Positions 41,901 through 53,026 of a stretch of DNA of 64,000 nt are shown one piece after another. Every line of letters starts with the position of its first letter. Positions within the stretch are counted from its first letter, which is position 1. The notes under the pieces are model-generated. The model searched no databases. It saw only the letters and a program-made list of their open reading frames with translations, and was not told the origin of the DNA. Origin of the DNA: Pascua guehoae. Its lineage: Eukaryota > Basidiomycota > Tremellomycetes > Trichosporonales > Trichosporonaceae. The position numbers were made by a program, and so were the translations under genes. The stretch lies in NCBI GenBank assembly GCA_001600415.1, contig BCJX01000005.1, forward strand, positions 2,022,524-2,086,523. Reading direction: 5' to 3'.

Positions 41901-43566
41901 GTCAGAGCCTGTACTTGCGTAGACAGGTCTTGTGCCAACGCTCTAAGCGAAATGGCCTCCTCGCTGTCATGGCCAGCCTTTGCCTCGGCGGCCCGGGCAC
42001 GCTGATCGCTCTCGTCTCGTGCCCTGCTGGTTGCTGCAAGCTCTTCGGCGAGTGTGTTGGCACGGTGGATGGCCTCCTCGCGCTCCTTCCACTGCTGGTC
42101 GAGAAGAGGTTTCTAATCGAGTCAGCACAAGACGTCGAGGCAATCGCACCTTTTCTTGAATCTCTCGTGTAACCTGGTCGAGAAGATCACGAAGGCGTTG
42201 GATCTCCTCGTCGCGGTTGCGCAGCTCCTGTTCCAACATGGTGTGCTCGGCAAAGATCTGGGTGTACGACTTGCCGTTCTCCCTTTGCTTGGCAGCAAGG
42301 GCGGCAGAGGGGCTGATATCGTTTCCAAAGCCACCAGCCATGGTGAGTCGCTCGACAGTGACCTTGTAGTCGTCTGCTTTCTTCTCTGCCCGTTTCCTCG
42401 CGGCCTCTTCCCGCTTGCACTGCTCCTCCCACCTGCTGTCCGATTCCTTGACGTTTTCGGACAAGCGCTCAATCTCGGCCTCGCGATCTTCGACACATGC
42501 GCGCGCCTCCTTCTCGCGTCGTTGCAGGAGCCGGTTCTCTTCCCGAAGTCCGTCAAGCTCGACACGGAATGAGCGCTCTAGTGACTTTGATGACGACTTG
42601 AGCGTTGCAATCTCAGCCTCGGCAGCCGCCAGGCGGGCACCCTGCTGTTCGAACGATCGCTTGAGAGTGCTGTTGGTCGACTCGAGACCCGTGTTCTTGG
42701 ACTGAAGCGCCTCATTCTCCATCTGCACCTGCGACAGCTCATTTTGCTGGCGAGTCAGTACTGGCCTCCCCCCTAATGTCACACTCACAGCCTGCACTCG
42801 GTACAATCGGAATCGGTCCTCGGTACTGCCCGCGGCCTTGGTGAGGCCTGCAATCTCTGCACGTGCATTCTTCAGGGCAAGCACACTGCGCTCCTCGTTG
42901 AACTGAGTGTCAGAGGGGAAACAAACAGCACGGTAGCAGCACCAACCTTGGCCGAGTCGGCCGCCATCCTCTGCTCCGACGCCTCAACATCAAGACGAGC
43001 AATCCGCTGTGCCGCCTCGAGCTTTTGTGAGCGGAGGTCGGACAGCTGTTCTGAGCTGTCAGCGTGGTCGACATGGTGCGCCCCTCACGATTTGAGGTTG
43101 CGCTGCGTTCCTTTAGACGCTGGATCTCCTCGAGCAGCTCGCGCTTCTCGCGGTCCGCAGCCTGGCATTAGCAACATGCATGACCAGTGTCCCATAATCC
43201 TCACCTCGATGCGAGTGTGGATCACACTGAGCTCCGATGCCGACTGGAGGTGGGTGGACTGCAGGGTGGCAAGTTGTGACCGCAGCTGGTTTGTGATAGA
43301 CACTGGCGTCAGCTCCGTCGCACAACGCGCAACGCACCGGCTCCATCGCGCTCGGCGACCAGTGCGTCCTTTTCAGCCCTGATCTTGGCGACATCTTCCT
43401 CGCGTGCCTTGAGCGCCGCCTGCAGGTCGGCAAGCGCCTGCTCGCGCTCAATGTCGGCGAGGATGTCGGCGGGCAACGCCGAGGACGCAGCTGCCGACTC
43501 GGTTGAGGCGGCTGCTGCTGCGGGTGCCGACGGTGGGAGGGTATCTGTGGGTGGATCCGCCGACAT
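38933..43566 (-). CDS. MLP1: MLP1/TPR-type nuclear pore basket coiled-coil protein
   Basis: About twelve exons separated by 33-55 bp introns. The start MSADPPTDTLPPSAP has a CACCATG context. The stop at 38933 ends a low-complexity RGG/Ala-rich tail. Nearly the whole length is coiled coil. Recognisable Mlp1/TPR elements include REKRELLEEIQRLKERS near the N-terminus, LPALQEQNARLLKVTRALTR, ELQKKLMEITRERDMFSNLL (the ERDM..LL signature), QVTREIQEKVR-like joins, IGLNWQRRARELLQQV, and RNITTVNKANKNLMNNLNSL before the Ala/Thr/Pro-rich and RGRGRVSVRGRGG segments. The tail KRPAPDDG...RAAKRARGGARGG supplies nuclear-localisation sequence. Known role: filaments of the nuclear basket, mRNA quality control and chromatin tethering. 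At roughly 1,350-1,400 residues it is shorter than yeast Mlp1 but typical coverage is intact. Exact exon ends were not all fixed. Confidence 0.83.
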
Positions 43567-43956
43567 GGTGGATGTGGTTGTCCCCGCTGTAGCAGGGGGG
43601 TTAAAGTAGATGTGACGAAGGAGATGAGAGTGGTATGCGATGGACAATGATGGACTCTCGGTAGCAAGAGCAATGAGCGAGCGAGCGAGTGAGCGAACCG
43701 CGGGCGGGCGGCGGTGAGACACCCAACGCCGAGGGCACAAACGTCACTTTTGGGATTCATTAGCAAACGGAAGCAAATTTATTGTAATCAAATCACCTCC
43801 ACCTATTCAATTTCCTAGTTACATGAATTACAAATTACGTAAAGAGGATCGCCAACAGACGCGCTTTCGTTGCTGCCGTGTCATGTTTCGAACAGTCCAA
43901 CCAACCATCTGACCAGAGGGCTGCAAAGTCGACTTTACTCTGTCCACCACGCCACC
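43567..43956. promoter_or_regulatory. Divergent promoter shared by MLP1 and NMT1
   Basis: 390 bp between start codons of two divergently transcribed housekeeping genes. Contains an AT-rich stretch at 43750-43850. No specific binding site is claimed. Confidence 0.55.
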
Positions 43957-46090
43957 ATGCCCTTGCCAACAGACCTGTCCAACGCTGGAGGACCATCTGG
44001 CTCATCCTCGTCGTCCAAGCCAAACGGCGGCGACAGCGTCGACAAACTCATCCCGAAGTTCCAGAACCTAGGACGGGACGAGGACGCAGACGACGACGTC
44101 GAGGACGGAGATGACGGAGACGAGGTCGCCGACGAAGGCGCGGCGGGAGGAGCAGGAGGAGAGGGCAAGAAGAAGAAGAAGAAGAAGAAGAGGAAGGCAA
44201 AGGGCAAGGCTGCAGACAGGTGAGTAGGAGCATGCCGGAGACTACCGGAGATGCACGCCGATGACGAGGTGGTCACACGATGGCAGGAAACGTTATCGCT
44301 AACCTCTGCAGTACAGGGGTCGACTCCAACGATGAGATTCTCAGCCTTATCCGCGGGGGAACGGCTTCTAGCCAGCAGGGGAGCACCGTAGAGGGTGAGT
44401 CTCGTATTTCTGTCGGAGAGCGACAGCTGACTCGAGGCAGACAACATGCGGAAAGCGTTACAGGCAATGGATCTGATGAAGCTGCTCGAGGCACAGTTGG
44501 GCGGCGGGCAGAAGGAGCTCATCGAGCACAAGGTGAGTTGGAAATGTGTTATCAGGCATCGCTGCCCCCACGCGCTACCATGATCGGCGACCAGCCCGAC
44601 ATCATCACAAGCGCTGACCAAAAGTTCTGGAAGACGCAGCCAGTGCCGCAGAACCAGGAGGTGCAACATACCGAGGGCCCGATCGACGAGCCCAAGACAC
44701 CCGACGACATCCGCAAGGAGCCGTATGCGCTTCCTCCTGGATTCGAGTGGAGTGTCATCGACGTCAAGGACGAGGACCAGATGCAGGAGGTGCACATGCT
44801 CCTGACGGAAAACTATGTCGAGGACGACGACGCCATGTTCCGCTTCCGCTACTCGCGAGAGTTTCTCCGGTGGTGAGTACAAATGTCGTGGTGTGCCTGT
44901 CCGTGCTGCGGAGGCTGGCCTGCGCGCCATGGGCGCCGGAGGTGCGCAGCTCTGACTGACGACACAGGGCGCTCACCGCCCCGGGCTACGAGATTGACTG
45001 GCACATCGGTGTGCGTGTGCAGAAGACGGGCAAGCTGGTTGGCTTCATTTCGGGCATCAAGGTGGAGCTGCGGTGTCGGCAAAAGACGTTTGACTCTGCC
45101 GAGATCAACTTCCTCTGTGTGCACAAGAAGCTGCGGTCCAAGCGCCTTGCTCCCGTGCTCATCAAGGAGGTGACGCGGCGGGTCAATCTGACAAACGTCT
45201 GGCAGGCAATCTACACTGCGGGCGTGGTGATTCCCACGCCCTTTAGCACGTGTCGGTACTACCACCGGAACCTGAACCCGCCCAAGCTGGTGGACATTGG
45301 GTTCTCGCCGCTCCCGCGTGGATCGACGATTGCGCGCCTCGTCAAGCAGTACGCGCTGGGCAAGACGACACAGACGCCCGGGTTCCGTGAAATGGTCCGC
45401 GAGGACATTCCCCAGGTCGGCGCGCTCCTCCGCCGCTACCTGTCGCGCTTTGACATTGCGCAGACGTTTAGCACCGACGCCGACATTGACCACTGGTTCG
45501 TGTCTGGCCTCGGCCGCGACGTCGACGGCAAGCGCGTCGAGCAGGTCGTCTGGGCCTACGTCGTCGAGGACCCCACGACGCACCTCATTACCGACCTCGT
45601 GTCCTTCTACTCGCTCCCGTCGACGGTCATGAAGAGCAAAAAATACGACGCCGTCAACGCTGCCTACCTTTACTACTACGCGTCCGACGTCATCTTCTCC
45701 CCCGAGGGCTCGGCCGCCGGCAGCGATCACGACGCAAAGGCTCGCAAGAGGCTCGACGAGCGTCTCAACAGCCTCATCCGCGACCTCATGGTCATGGCTC
45801 AGACTGTGAGTCGTGCAAGATTTGCCTGGGTTGCATACTGACAAATTATCAGCACAGCTTCGATGTCCTGAACGCCTTGACGCTCATGGACAACAACATG
45901 TTCCTCACAGACCAGAAGTTTGGCCCCGGCGACGGGTACCTCGTAAGTCTGCGCCGCTCGCCACGACGTCAATCCACTGACATATACTCAGAACTACTAC
46001 CTCTACAACTGGTCCACGGCGCCGATCGACGGCGGCATGACCAGCACATCCGAGCGCGAGAGCTCGGGCGTTGGTGTGGTCATGCTCTAG
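43957..46090 (+). CDS. NMT1: Glycylpeptide N-myristoyltransferase
   Basis: Seven exons in phase (43957-44219, 44312-44394, 44441-44532, 44595-44872, 44968-45805, 45853-45942, 45992-46090) give 580 residues. The N-terminal 90 residues are Ser-rich, then acidic, then a polybasic block of eight Lys (KKKKKKKKRKAKGK). The catalytic part starts QPDIITSADQKFWKTQPVPQ and has FRYSREFL, EINFLCVHKKLRSKRLAPVL, AIYTAGVVIPTPFSTCRYYH, VSFYSLPSTVMKS and FLTDQKFGPGDGYL. It ends in a hydrophobic carboxylate tail GVGVVML, which in this family supplies the catalytic C-terminal carboxylate. It transfers myristate from myristoyl-CoA to N-terminal Gly of targets. It acts in the cytosol and at ribosomes; the polybasic block may help ribosome contact. 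The gene looks intact. Confidence 0.96.
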
Positions 46091-46914
46091 CGCTGCGGCA
46101 GCCGTTGATCTGTGTGTCCATGTCTGGCATTAGGCTCATAGATATGCATGTCGTTCATTCCACACGGTGTGATTGTCAATGACATGGTAACTGACGCGAG
46201 AGTGAACTCTGCAGTGTGAGGTACTCGACAAATCGGTGTCCAGTCGTCGAATACAAATACGTGGGTCGAAAATGGGGAGGTGAGCAGCTAGGGATTGACA
46301 AAATGTGACTCCAATCCGCCCTCACGCCTTAGATTTCACGTCGGTGTAGCGTCAGTGCGACAGCAACAGTGATGGTGTGGGGGAGTGGTTGAAACGAGGA
46401 CCCAGATATCTGCACATGCCCTCAGCACTCTCCTACCTCAACCTCAAGGCACACTATGGGGCCTCTCCGCGGCAGCCTTGATCCCCAGACGCCAAGCACA
46501 AGTCCTCAGAGCATCCAAGCACCCAGATTCTGGGCGGCCACAGGACGTGCTTTTTGAGTCATTCTGCCCAGTATGATAACTACACGTATGTTACTAGCAA
46601 ACCTGACGAGTTCATCCATCTATCGTCTGCGAGGGCACAGCATGTCTTTGGTGGTTAATCCAGCTTGAAGGACGATGACATATTCTGACCGACCAAATCG
46701 GCATGTACACACTGATTACATTGATTAGACCAGTGGTAGCAGACAGTCGCCCATGACCTGCAAAGTCGGCGGCAGAACACTGCCCGCAAGTAGCTTGAAC
46801 CTGCGACAGTCAAGCACAGGCTCGGGCGCAGTTCAAGAGTCTGGGCCGACACCAGGTGCAATTGAGAGACACTTTGGGACCTACGTAGTATCACACCCGA
46901 CCAGAGAGAAAGAA

Positions 46915-46953
<39 letters not shown>

Positions 46954-47309
46954 CTAATAAATATAAATTAATAAAAATACACCATCAAGCGCACTCACCA
47001 TTGATAAAAGACGAATCTCGTACAGGTCCAGCACCCCGACCGTAAAAAAAAAACCAAAAAAAACAAGTCCATGGCGGTGGTATTCCATGGGCGGGGAACG
47101 GGCGAGACCCATATCCCTACTGGATGAGTGGCAGGAGCAGAAAGCCATTCTCGACCCGTTACGCCCCTGCCAAACGGGCTGCAAGAGCATACTGTATTGT
47201 CCTGACAGAGTTGGGACACGATTCCACAAACTGAAGAAAAAAAAAAAAGAACAAAAAAGAACAAAAACCACGCAATCTGCATGCAATCTGTCGATGGGAT
47301 GTGCGGTGC
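46091..47309. other. Intergenic with GAAA microsatellite
   Basis: No gene supported. A GAAA tract lies at 46910-46953. Confidence 0.55.
46910..46953. repeat. (GAAA)n microsatellite
   Basis: About ten tetranucleotide copies. Confidence 0.95.
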
Positions 47310-47803
47310 CTAGTGGACATGTTCAAGGAGTTCGCCTATCGATGACTGGGTGGGGAACCACTTGATTTTGCCGTCGTTGACGACAAACTTTGTAAAGTTC
47401 TGGCGTGTTAGTGGCGGGCGCGGAAAGGACAAGCGACGACGCATGGTGGGTGTGGTGACGTGGACGAGGTGAACGGGAGGTGGTTGGAGCGAGAAGCGTG
47501 CAGGACAAGCGTTTGTCTCGATCACAGCTGCTGCCCAGCCGCACACAAGCCTAGCCTGCAGCCTGCAGGCCATGCGAGTGCATACAAGATCCCAAAACAG
47601 AGGTCGAGGTCCGAAGCCATCATGGTGATAACATGGCCGGATCACCGATCACCGATCACGCGCGTTGGGCTCAGCCCGCCGCTTGACCGAGGCCAAGGGG
47701 CTCTTATGGCGGCGGAACGGCGACAGACACGGCGACACACGCCAAACACACAGGTGGAACGAGTAACACAGCCAACTGCCACATTGGGTGTCATAACCAA
47801 TCG

Positions 47804-47835
47804 CCACACACCAGTGCAAACTCGTAACCAAGGAC
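47804..47835 (-). other. Perfectly conserved intron block shared with 62529-62560
   Basis: 32 identical bases occur in the last intron of both peroxidase paralogues, inside longer stretches of similarity that run through most of the two introns (47400-47894 and 62011-62615). Confidence 0.7.
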
Positions 47836-48060
47836 AACAACACTGCCCGGCGCAAAAGTACTAGCCGGGCCTCTAACGGATGGACCACACTCATCCAGTC
47901 AATCACGTCGACAGGATCCTCGGCATGGGCCTTGAGGTACTTCCAGAGGGGCATCGCGTCGTCGTCGTTCACGTCGGCCTGGTATCAGCGCGGGCGTTGC
48001 AACTGACGAGGCCATTTGGAGTCTTGCAGTCTCGCCACATGCACCCGGCAACTCGCAACG

Positions 48061-48129
<69 letters not shown>
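48061..48129. repeat. 69-bp near-pure poly(C)/poly(G) tract
   Basis: All C on the plus strand except one G at 48094. It lies in the intron between the first two exons of the degenerate peroxidase, so it is poly(G) in the transcript. Confidence 0.9.
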
Positions 48130-48130
<1 letters not shown>

Positions 48131-48660
48131 CGGCCAAACCTCCAACCCACACTTCACTTCACACACCCCCAGACGCCACTCACCTTCTTGGCAATAGGGA
48201 ACGTCACCTGAAAGGTGTCTTGGACATATTCGAGAATTTCCTGGTCGGTACCGGGCTCGAACCCACCAAACTCGTTGCAGGGGAAACCGATAACCTGGAC
48301 CCCGGAGGACTGTTCCTCAAGAGCTTGGAGCAACGGGTACTGGTCGTTGGCTTCGGGGCCAAATGACGCGACATTGACAAGGATGAGCGTCTTGGACTTG
48401 TAGTCGGAGAGCTTGAGGGTGCGGTTGGGCAGCTCGACCTGCGGGGGTGTTAGTGTGTAAGCCAGAGGGGTGGAGCAGGGGGGTGTGGAGCAGGGCATAG
48501 GTAAAGGGCCACGCGCTTGGTGAGCATAGTGTGCGGGGCAAAAAAGGGACGTGGATTGTTGCGAGAGTGATTGTTGCGAGAGAGCGTTCTAGTGTAGTGA
48601 GAGGAGACAACCGTTGCGGTGAGCGCAACGATGCCGAGGACGGGTTCTCGACACGAGCAG

Positions 48661-48722
48661 TCTAAGACGAGCGTCGTTTGGGACACGGTCGTCTAAGACG
48701 AGCGTCGTTTGGGACACGGTCG
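48661..48722. repeat. 31-bp tandem duplication
   Basis: Two perfect copies of a unit beginning tctaagacgagcgtcgtttg, directly followed by the 15-bp array. Confidence 0.9.
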
Positions 48723-48825
48723 TCGAGGACAAGGCCGTCGAGGACAAGGCCGTCGAGGACAAGGCCGTCGAGGACAAGGCCGTCGAGGACAAGGCCGTCG
48801 AGGACAAGGCCGTCGAAAACAAGAT
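48721..48825. repeat. 15-bp minisatellite, about seven copies
   Basis: Unit cgtcgaggacaaggc, last copy degenerate. Translates as a DGLVL-type repeat on the minus strand, with no gene context. Confidence 0.9.
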
Positions 48826-49471
48826 AGTAGGTACCAGACAGCGGCCAACGCTTCCGAGTACACACGGCAAAATGTAAAGGAGCACACACTGATGACACTG
48901 GCAAACCCCAGCGCAATCCGCCCAGCCTATGCCAGCACCGACGACCACGAGAGCCTGGAGCGAGACAAGAGGCCACACACGATGGCAGTCTTGGATTTGA
49001 TATCGTGTCCAGAGCTCTACGCAAAGAAGAAAAAGGGCCACTCGCCTGCCGAGCCGCGGCATTACACGAGCACACAAGCGAGGATGAACAGGTATGAGCA
49101 CGTGGACGTCGACCACACCATGCTGTCCTAGAACAAGCAGGCCACAGCGACAGGATCAAGTACGAGACGAGATGCAAGGCAAGACCATGCCGTGGGAGCG
49201 TGGGCCATCTATGACCACCTGTCGGGCCTGCCAAGACGGCCCCTCGTCTCGTCTTGTCTTGTCTTTGTCTCTCCTCGCCTCGTCTCGTCTCGTCTCGCTG
49301 CGAGGCCTTGCAGCCCACAACCATTTTGCCGGCCTCGGCACACATGCTCGCAACCGCAGTACGCCTCGAGCCCAGCTCCCACCCACGTCCCTTGACTCGG
49401 CCTTGCTTGGCCTACTCTAGACTCACGGTATACGAGTAAACGTCCGACATTGTGGAATCCGGGTGCAGCAA

Positions 49472-49497
49472 GTGCGAGTGCGAGTGCGAGTGCGAGT
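49472..49497. repeat. (GTGCGA)n hexanucleotide repeat
   Basis: Four copies. Confidence 0.9.
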
Positions 49498-49670
49498 ACA
49501 AGTGACCGAGTGGGAGGCGGGGAAGATGGGCAGGTGGGGGTGTGCAGGTGGTTTTGAGAGGAAGAAGAAGAGGGTAGAGGTGGTTTTTTTATATGGTTGG
49601 GGTTGGGGTAGTGGGGCGTGGTGGCAGTACATTGGACAGCGTGCAGCGTTCAGCGTACTGCATACAGCGT

Positions 49671-49870
49671 ACAGTCTACAGTCTACAGTCTACAGTCTAC
49701 AGTCTACAGTCTACAGTCTACAGTCTACAGTCTACAGTCTACAGTCTACAGTCTACAGTCTACAGTCTACAGTCTACAGTCTACAGTCTACAGTCTACAG
49801 TCTACAGTCTACAGTCTACAGTCTACAGTCTACAGTCTACAGTCTACAGTCTACAGTCTACAGTCTACAG
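49671..49870. repeat. Heptanucleotide satellite (TCTACAG)n
   Basis: About 28 nearly perfect copies. It then decays through 49926 into variants with tctgcag, gtgcacag and gtgtgcag. Not divisible by three and free of stops, so all three plus frames are open. Confidence 0.95.
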
Positions 49871-50256
49871 TCTGCAGTCTACAGTGCACAGTGTGCAGTC
49901 TGCAGTCTACAGTGCACAGTGTGCAGTGGTGGCCGCGGTACGAGTTGGTCAGTCACGTCGCGTCCTTGCATTCTCGGCGACGCGACGCGGGGTGCCTGTG
50001 GCGTCGTCACTGTGGCTGTGGCTTGTGACTGCCACTGCTGTGGCTGTAACTGTTCGACTGCCAAGCTGGACGCCTCATACCGAGTAGTCTCGTGCACAGC
50101 AGCTCGTGTACGGCAGCTCGTGTACGGCAGCTGTACAGTGTAGTGTAGCATAGTCTAGTAGTACATACAAAGTGTAAGATGTCTTGCACCCCGCCCCTCG
50201 CACCCACCTCGCACCATTACCAGACATGGACCAACAGCCGACGGTCAATAACCAAC

Positions 50257-50302
50257 CTGCCAGCCTGCCAGCCTGCCAGCCTGCCAGCCTGCCAGCCTGC
50301 CA
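50257..50302. repeat. 8-bp tandem repeat (CAGCCTGC)n
   Basis: Five to six copies. Confidence 0.9.
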
Positions 50303-51782
50303 ACTATTAACATGTCTTTAACCGTAATTTTTTCTTTTCTTCAAAAAGTGCACCTGGCAGAACTGTACAGTGTTTGTAAGTGGCCATGGCGGCCAAGCAA
50401 AGTGTGTATGCGTATGTGGTTTGGAGCGGATTGGGTAGGGCGAGTTTGATCAATCGAGTTGATGAATCGATTGATGGATCAAACTGGCAATGGCTGGGTA
50501 CGCCACTCGAGACGCGCGCGTGGCCCTCGCACCCGCAGTCTAGCAGCAGCAGCAAGCAGCTCTGGGAATAACGTTGGTGTTGTGGCCTTGTGGGGACTGT
50601 CGGCAGTGGCATGTAGCAGAGACACTTTGCTTGCACTCGCCACTCATCATGTCATGACCACTCACGACAATTGTCCATGCACAGTGTCGTCCTTTGTCTC
50701 TGTCGCCGAGCACGTCCCGGCCGGAGCACGGACCACCACTGCACCGCCCGTGTGCTTTTGCCTCCCCCCGCCGTCGGTGCGTCCGAGAGACCGCGGGGGG
50801 GGGGGCATCTGATAACATATATCGGTGGGGGCGGGGAAAGTCGGCCCGCGGGAGTGGACGGGGCCGAGGATGACGCACGGGGACTGTGGCTGTGCAGACG
50901 CACTGGCCTCGATACATGGGCAGGGCGATTCGTCATCAACGGGGCTGAGACGTGGAGGTGGCGAGTGGTGCAATGTTTGTCGCTTGGGGCTCTGATCAAC
51001 TGTTTGTGGGTTTGTGCGCGGTGGGCGGGGCGGATATCCGAGACCAACGAGTCCAGGTCAATGGCCAGTCGCGACTGTGCTAGGGTGCCGACATGGGACC
51101 AGCTCGAGCATCGGCACTCTGGTTGGGTTGGGTGCCAGTCGCCTCGATCACGTGAGCCGTGTCTGCATCGGCCAGCGATGGTCAAGTTGGCTGCTCGCGA
51201 GGGTGAGACGGAGAGTGAGGCGATGTGAAACAGAAAACACTTGGAAACGCCATGCCAAGTCGCCGACCACGGCCTCTGCATTGTTATATTTGTATTGCTG
51301 GGTCGACAATGGTATGGACGCCGCGCCTCCATGTCACCAACTTCGGGCTCAAGCACAGCAGCGCAGCATGTAGCCAGTCCTACTGCCTGTCCACCGCATG
51401 CTCCGTGCAGCGTGGAGTGTGAGGTTCGGTGTCTTGGCCTGCCTAGATGTCCACAACAAGCAGCGACTGGCGCGCGGGGTTCTGCTCCGGGTCAATACAG
51501 GTGCGTCCGCTGTCGAGAGTCAGTGGGGGTGTCGACCCTACTGCATCGATCAGGACAGTGTCAATACTGGACCGCGGTCAAAGTGTCAATACTGGCCGCA
51601 GTCAAAGTGCTAGTAGTAAGACTACCAGACGCACGTACGCGCACAGCCATGATACAGGCTGAGAGTGAGTCCCCAACCAGCGCGTCCAAATACCAATGCT
51701 GCATCTATCCCGCCCAAGTCCGCATGTGACACCCACCAATGCCCAAACTCACCACCCGGCCCACCCGCACACCCTCAGCGGC

Positions 51783-53026
51783 CTAGTACGGCTGGACGGG
51801 CTTCATGACCGCGTGCCGGACCATGGCGAGGGCGAGGAACATGCGTCCGCAGCCGAGGACGATGCGGGCTGCTTGGGTTGGGGTGCGGATGCGTTGGTCT
51901 GGTGTTAGCGGGGGTTGGGGGCGGGGGGTGGGGAAGGTGGGTGGGGNNNNNAGAGTGGGGTTTGGGGACGTGCGCGGGGGAGAATGTAAATATTGTTGTT
52001 GGGATGTTGGGCTGGGTCGGGCCGGCTACTCGGCACCGATCCTGCATGCGCGAGGTCCAGAGATCAGAGCTCGCGGTCGCCATCGTCTGCACGCTGCCGC
52101 ACGTGCGCTCGTGTACGCATGCAGCCATGCAGCCATGCACCCAGAGGCCAGAGACCCACAGGCCACAGGCCACGCCGTGCACATGGAGCTACATGGAGCA
52201 CATGGTCACACGTAGAAGCCTCGTGTGGACGGCGCACTCGTACGACCGTACGACCGGCTGAATACGCCGAGAGTCGAGCATCTCCTCGGCCAACGCCGTA
52301 CAGGCTGGCAGCTCTTGCTGCCAAGACGAATCTCCTCGTGGAGGTCCCGTTCGCGACGGGGGACTGTGGGCGCTGTTCGGCACTCGTCTGGCGATGTCGC
52401 ACTCGCGCCTGCAGTCTGCCTCTAGCCGGCGTACATGCGGCCCTCCGCCATCGTGGCCGCCAGTTTGAACACCCCCCGTAATCTCCCACTGCTCGTCCCG
52501 GAGTGCCACACTCATGGCCATCTCGGACCCAGTACTCACTAACAGACTCTGCGAGGCGGTCACTGAGGCTCCCCATCTCGCGCACACTGAGGAGCACGCC
52601 GAGGGTGCAGCACAAGAGCGCCGCGGCGTCCTTGCCCTCGCCATAGTTGTCCACCGTGGGGAGGGCGAGGACGCGCATGGCCGTGACATGGAACGCGAGT
52701 GCGCCGAGGCCCCACACGCCCGGCTGCGTGGGCGGGGACCTATCGCGGAGCCGGGGCGAGGGTCCCAATACGAGCTGGAGTGCGCCGACGATGAACGCCG
52801 ACGCGATAAAGGCTGCCACGAGCCGCTCGAGGTCGAGCGCGAGCACCACTTCGCGCGGGGGCACGACCCACTGGAACGCGCGGACGGCGTGCTCGGGCGA
52901 CGGCGCCGCCTTGAGCAGCTCAAATGGCAGCAAGGGCTTGGTGAACACGAGGCCGCCGGGGCGGAGCACGAGCGTGCCCGCGACCGCGGTGAGGGGGAGG
53001 AGGACGAGGCCGGCGATGGCGGACAT
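51783..53026 (-). CDS. Small multi-pass membrane protein of unknown function
   Basis: Two exons in phase, 53026-52540 and 51898-51783, give 200 residues. The donor GTGAGT and the acceptor CTAACACCAG leave one base and two bases that complete a codon. Hydrophobic segments: AIAGLVLLPLTAVAGTLVL near the N-terminus, LVAAFIASAFIVGALQLVL around residue 70, ALAFHVTAMRVLAL, AAALLCCTLGVLL, and in the last exon ARIVLGCGRMFLALAMV. The protein probably spans the membrane four or five times and ends with a short basic/polar tail. The 641-bp intron is long for this genome and contains a five-base assembly gap at 51947-51951, so an extra exon could hide there. I do not recognise the family. Confidence 0.6.
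51947..51951. other. Assembly gap (5 N)
   Basis: Five undetermined bases in a G-rich stretch inside the intron of the preceding gene. Confidence 0.99.

Larger units (their letters stand above)
47310..48438 (-). pseudogene. Degenerate glutathione-peroxidase paralogue (no peroxidatic Cys, broken splice donor)
   Basis: Three exons correspond one to one with those of the intact copy at 61915: 48438-48184 (255 bp), 47978-47895 (84 bp) and 47399-47310 (90 bp). The first and second have exactly the lengths of their counterparts. Family motifs kept: LPNRTLKLSDYKSKTLILVN, IGFPCNEFGGFEPGT, FPIAKK, MPLWKYLKAH, NFTKFVVNDGKIKWFP. Where the active-site NVASKCG should be, this copy reads NVASFGPEAND: the peroxidatic Cys is gone. 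The donor after IDW is ATGAGT, not GTGAGT, so the last intron may be retained, giving 60 novel residues and a stop at 47649. There are no internal stops in the exons. The 5' exon with the start codon was not identified; ATG at 48523 (MLTKRVALYLC) is one candidate. It is either a decaying gene or a re-purposed non-peroxidase. Confidence 0.75.
48439..51782. other. Gene-poor, repeat-rich region
   Basis: No gene supported. Several minisatellites are listed separately. Open frames here follow repeats whose unit length is free of stops in all frames. Confidence 0.6.

Noticed and set aside
47982..48154. Poly-Pro and poly-Gly open frames
   Set aside because: Read through the homopolymer tract in a peroxidase intron.
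49463..50143. Three overlapping plus-strand frames with VYSLQST repeats
   Set aside because: Produced by the stop-free heptamer satellite in all three frames.
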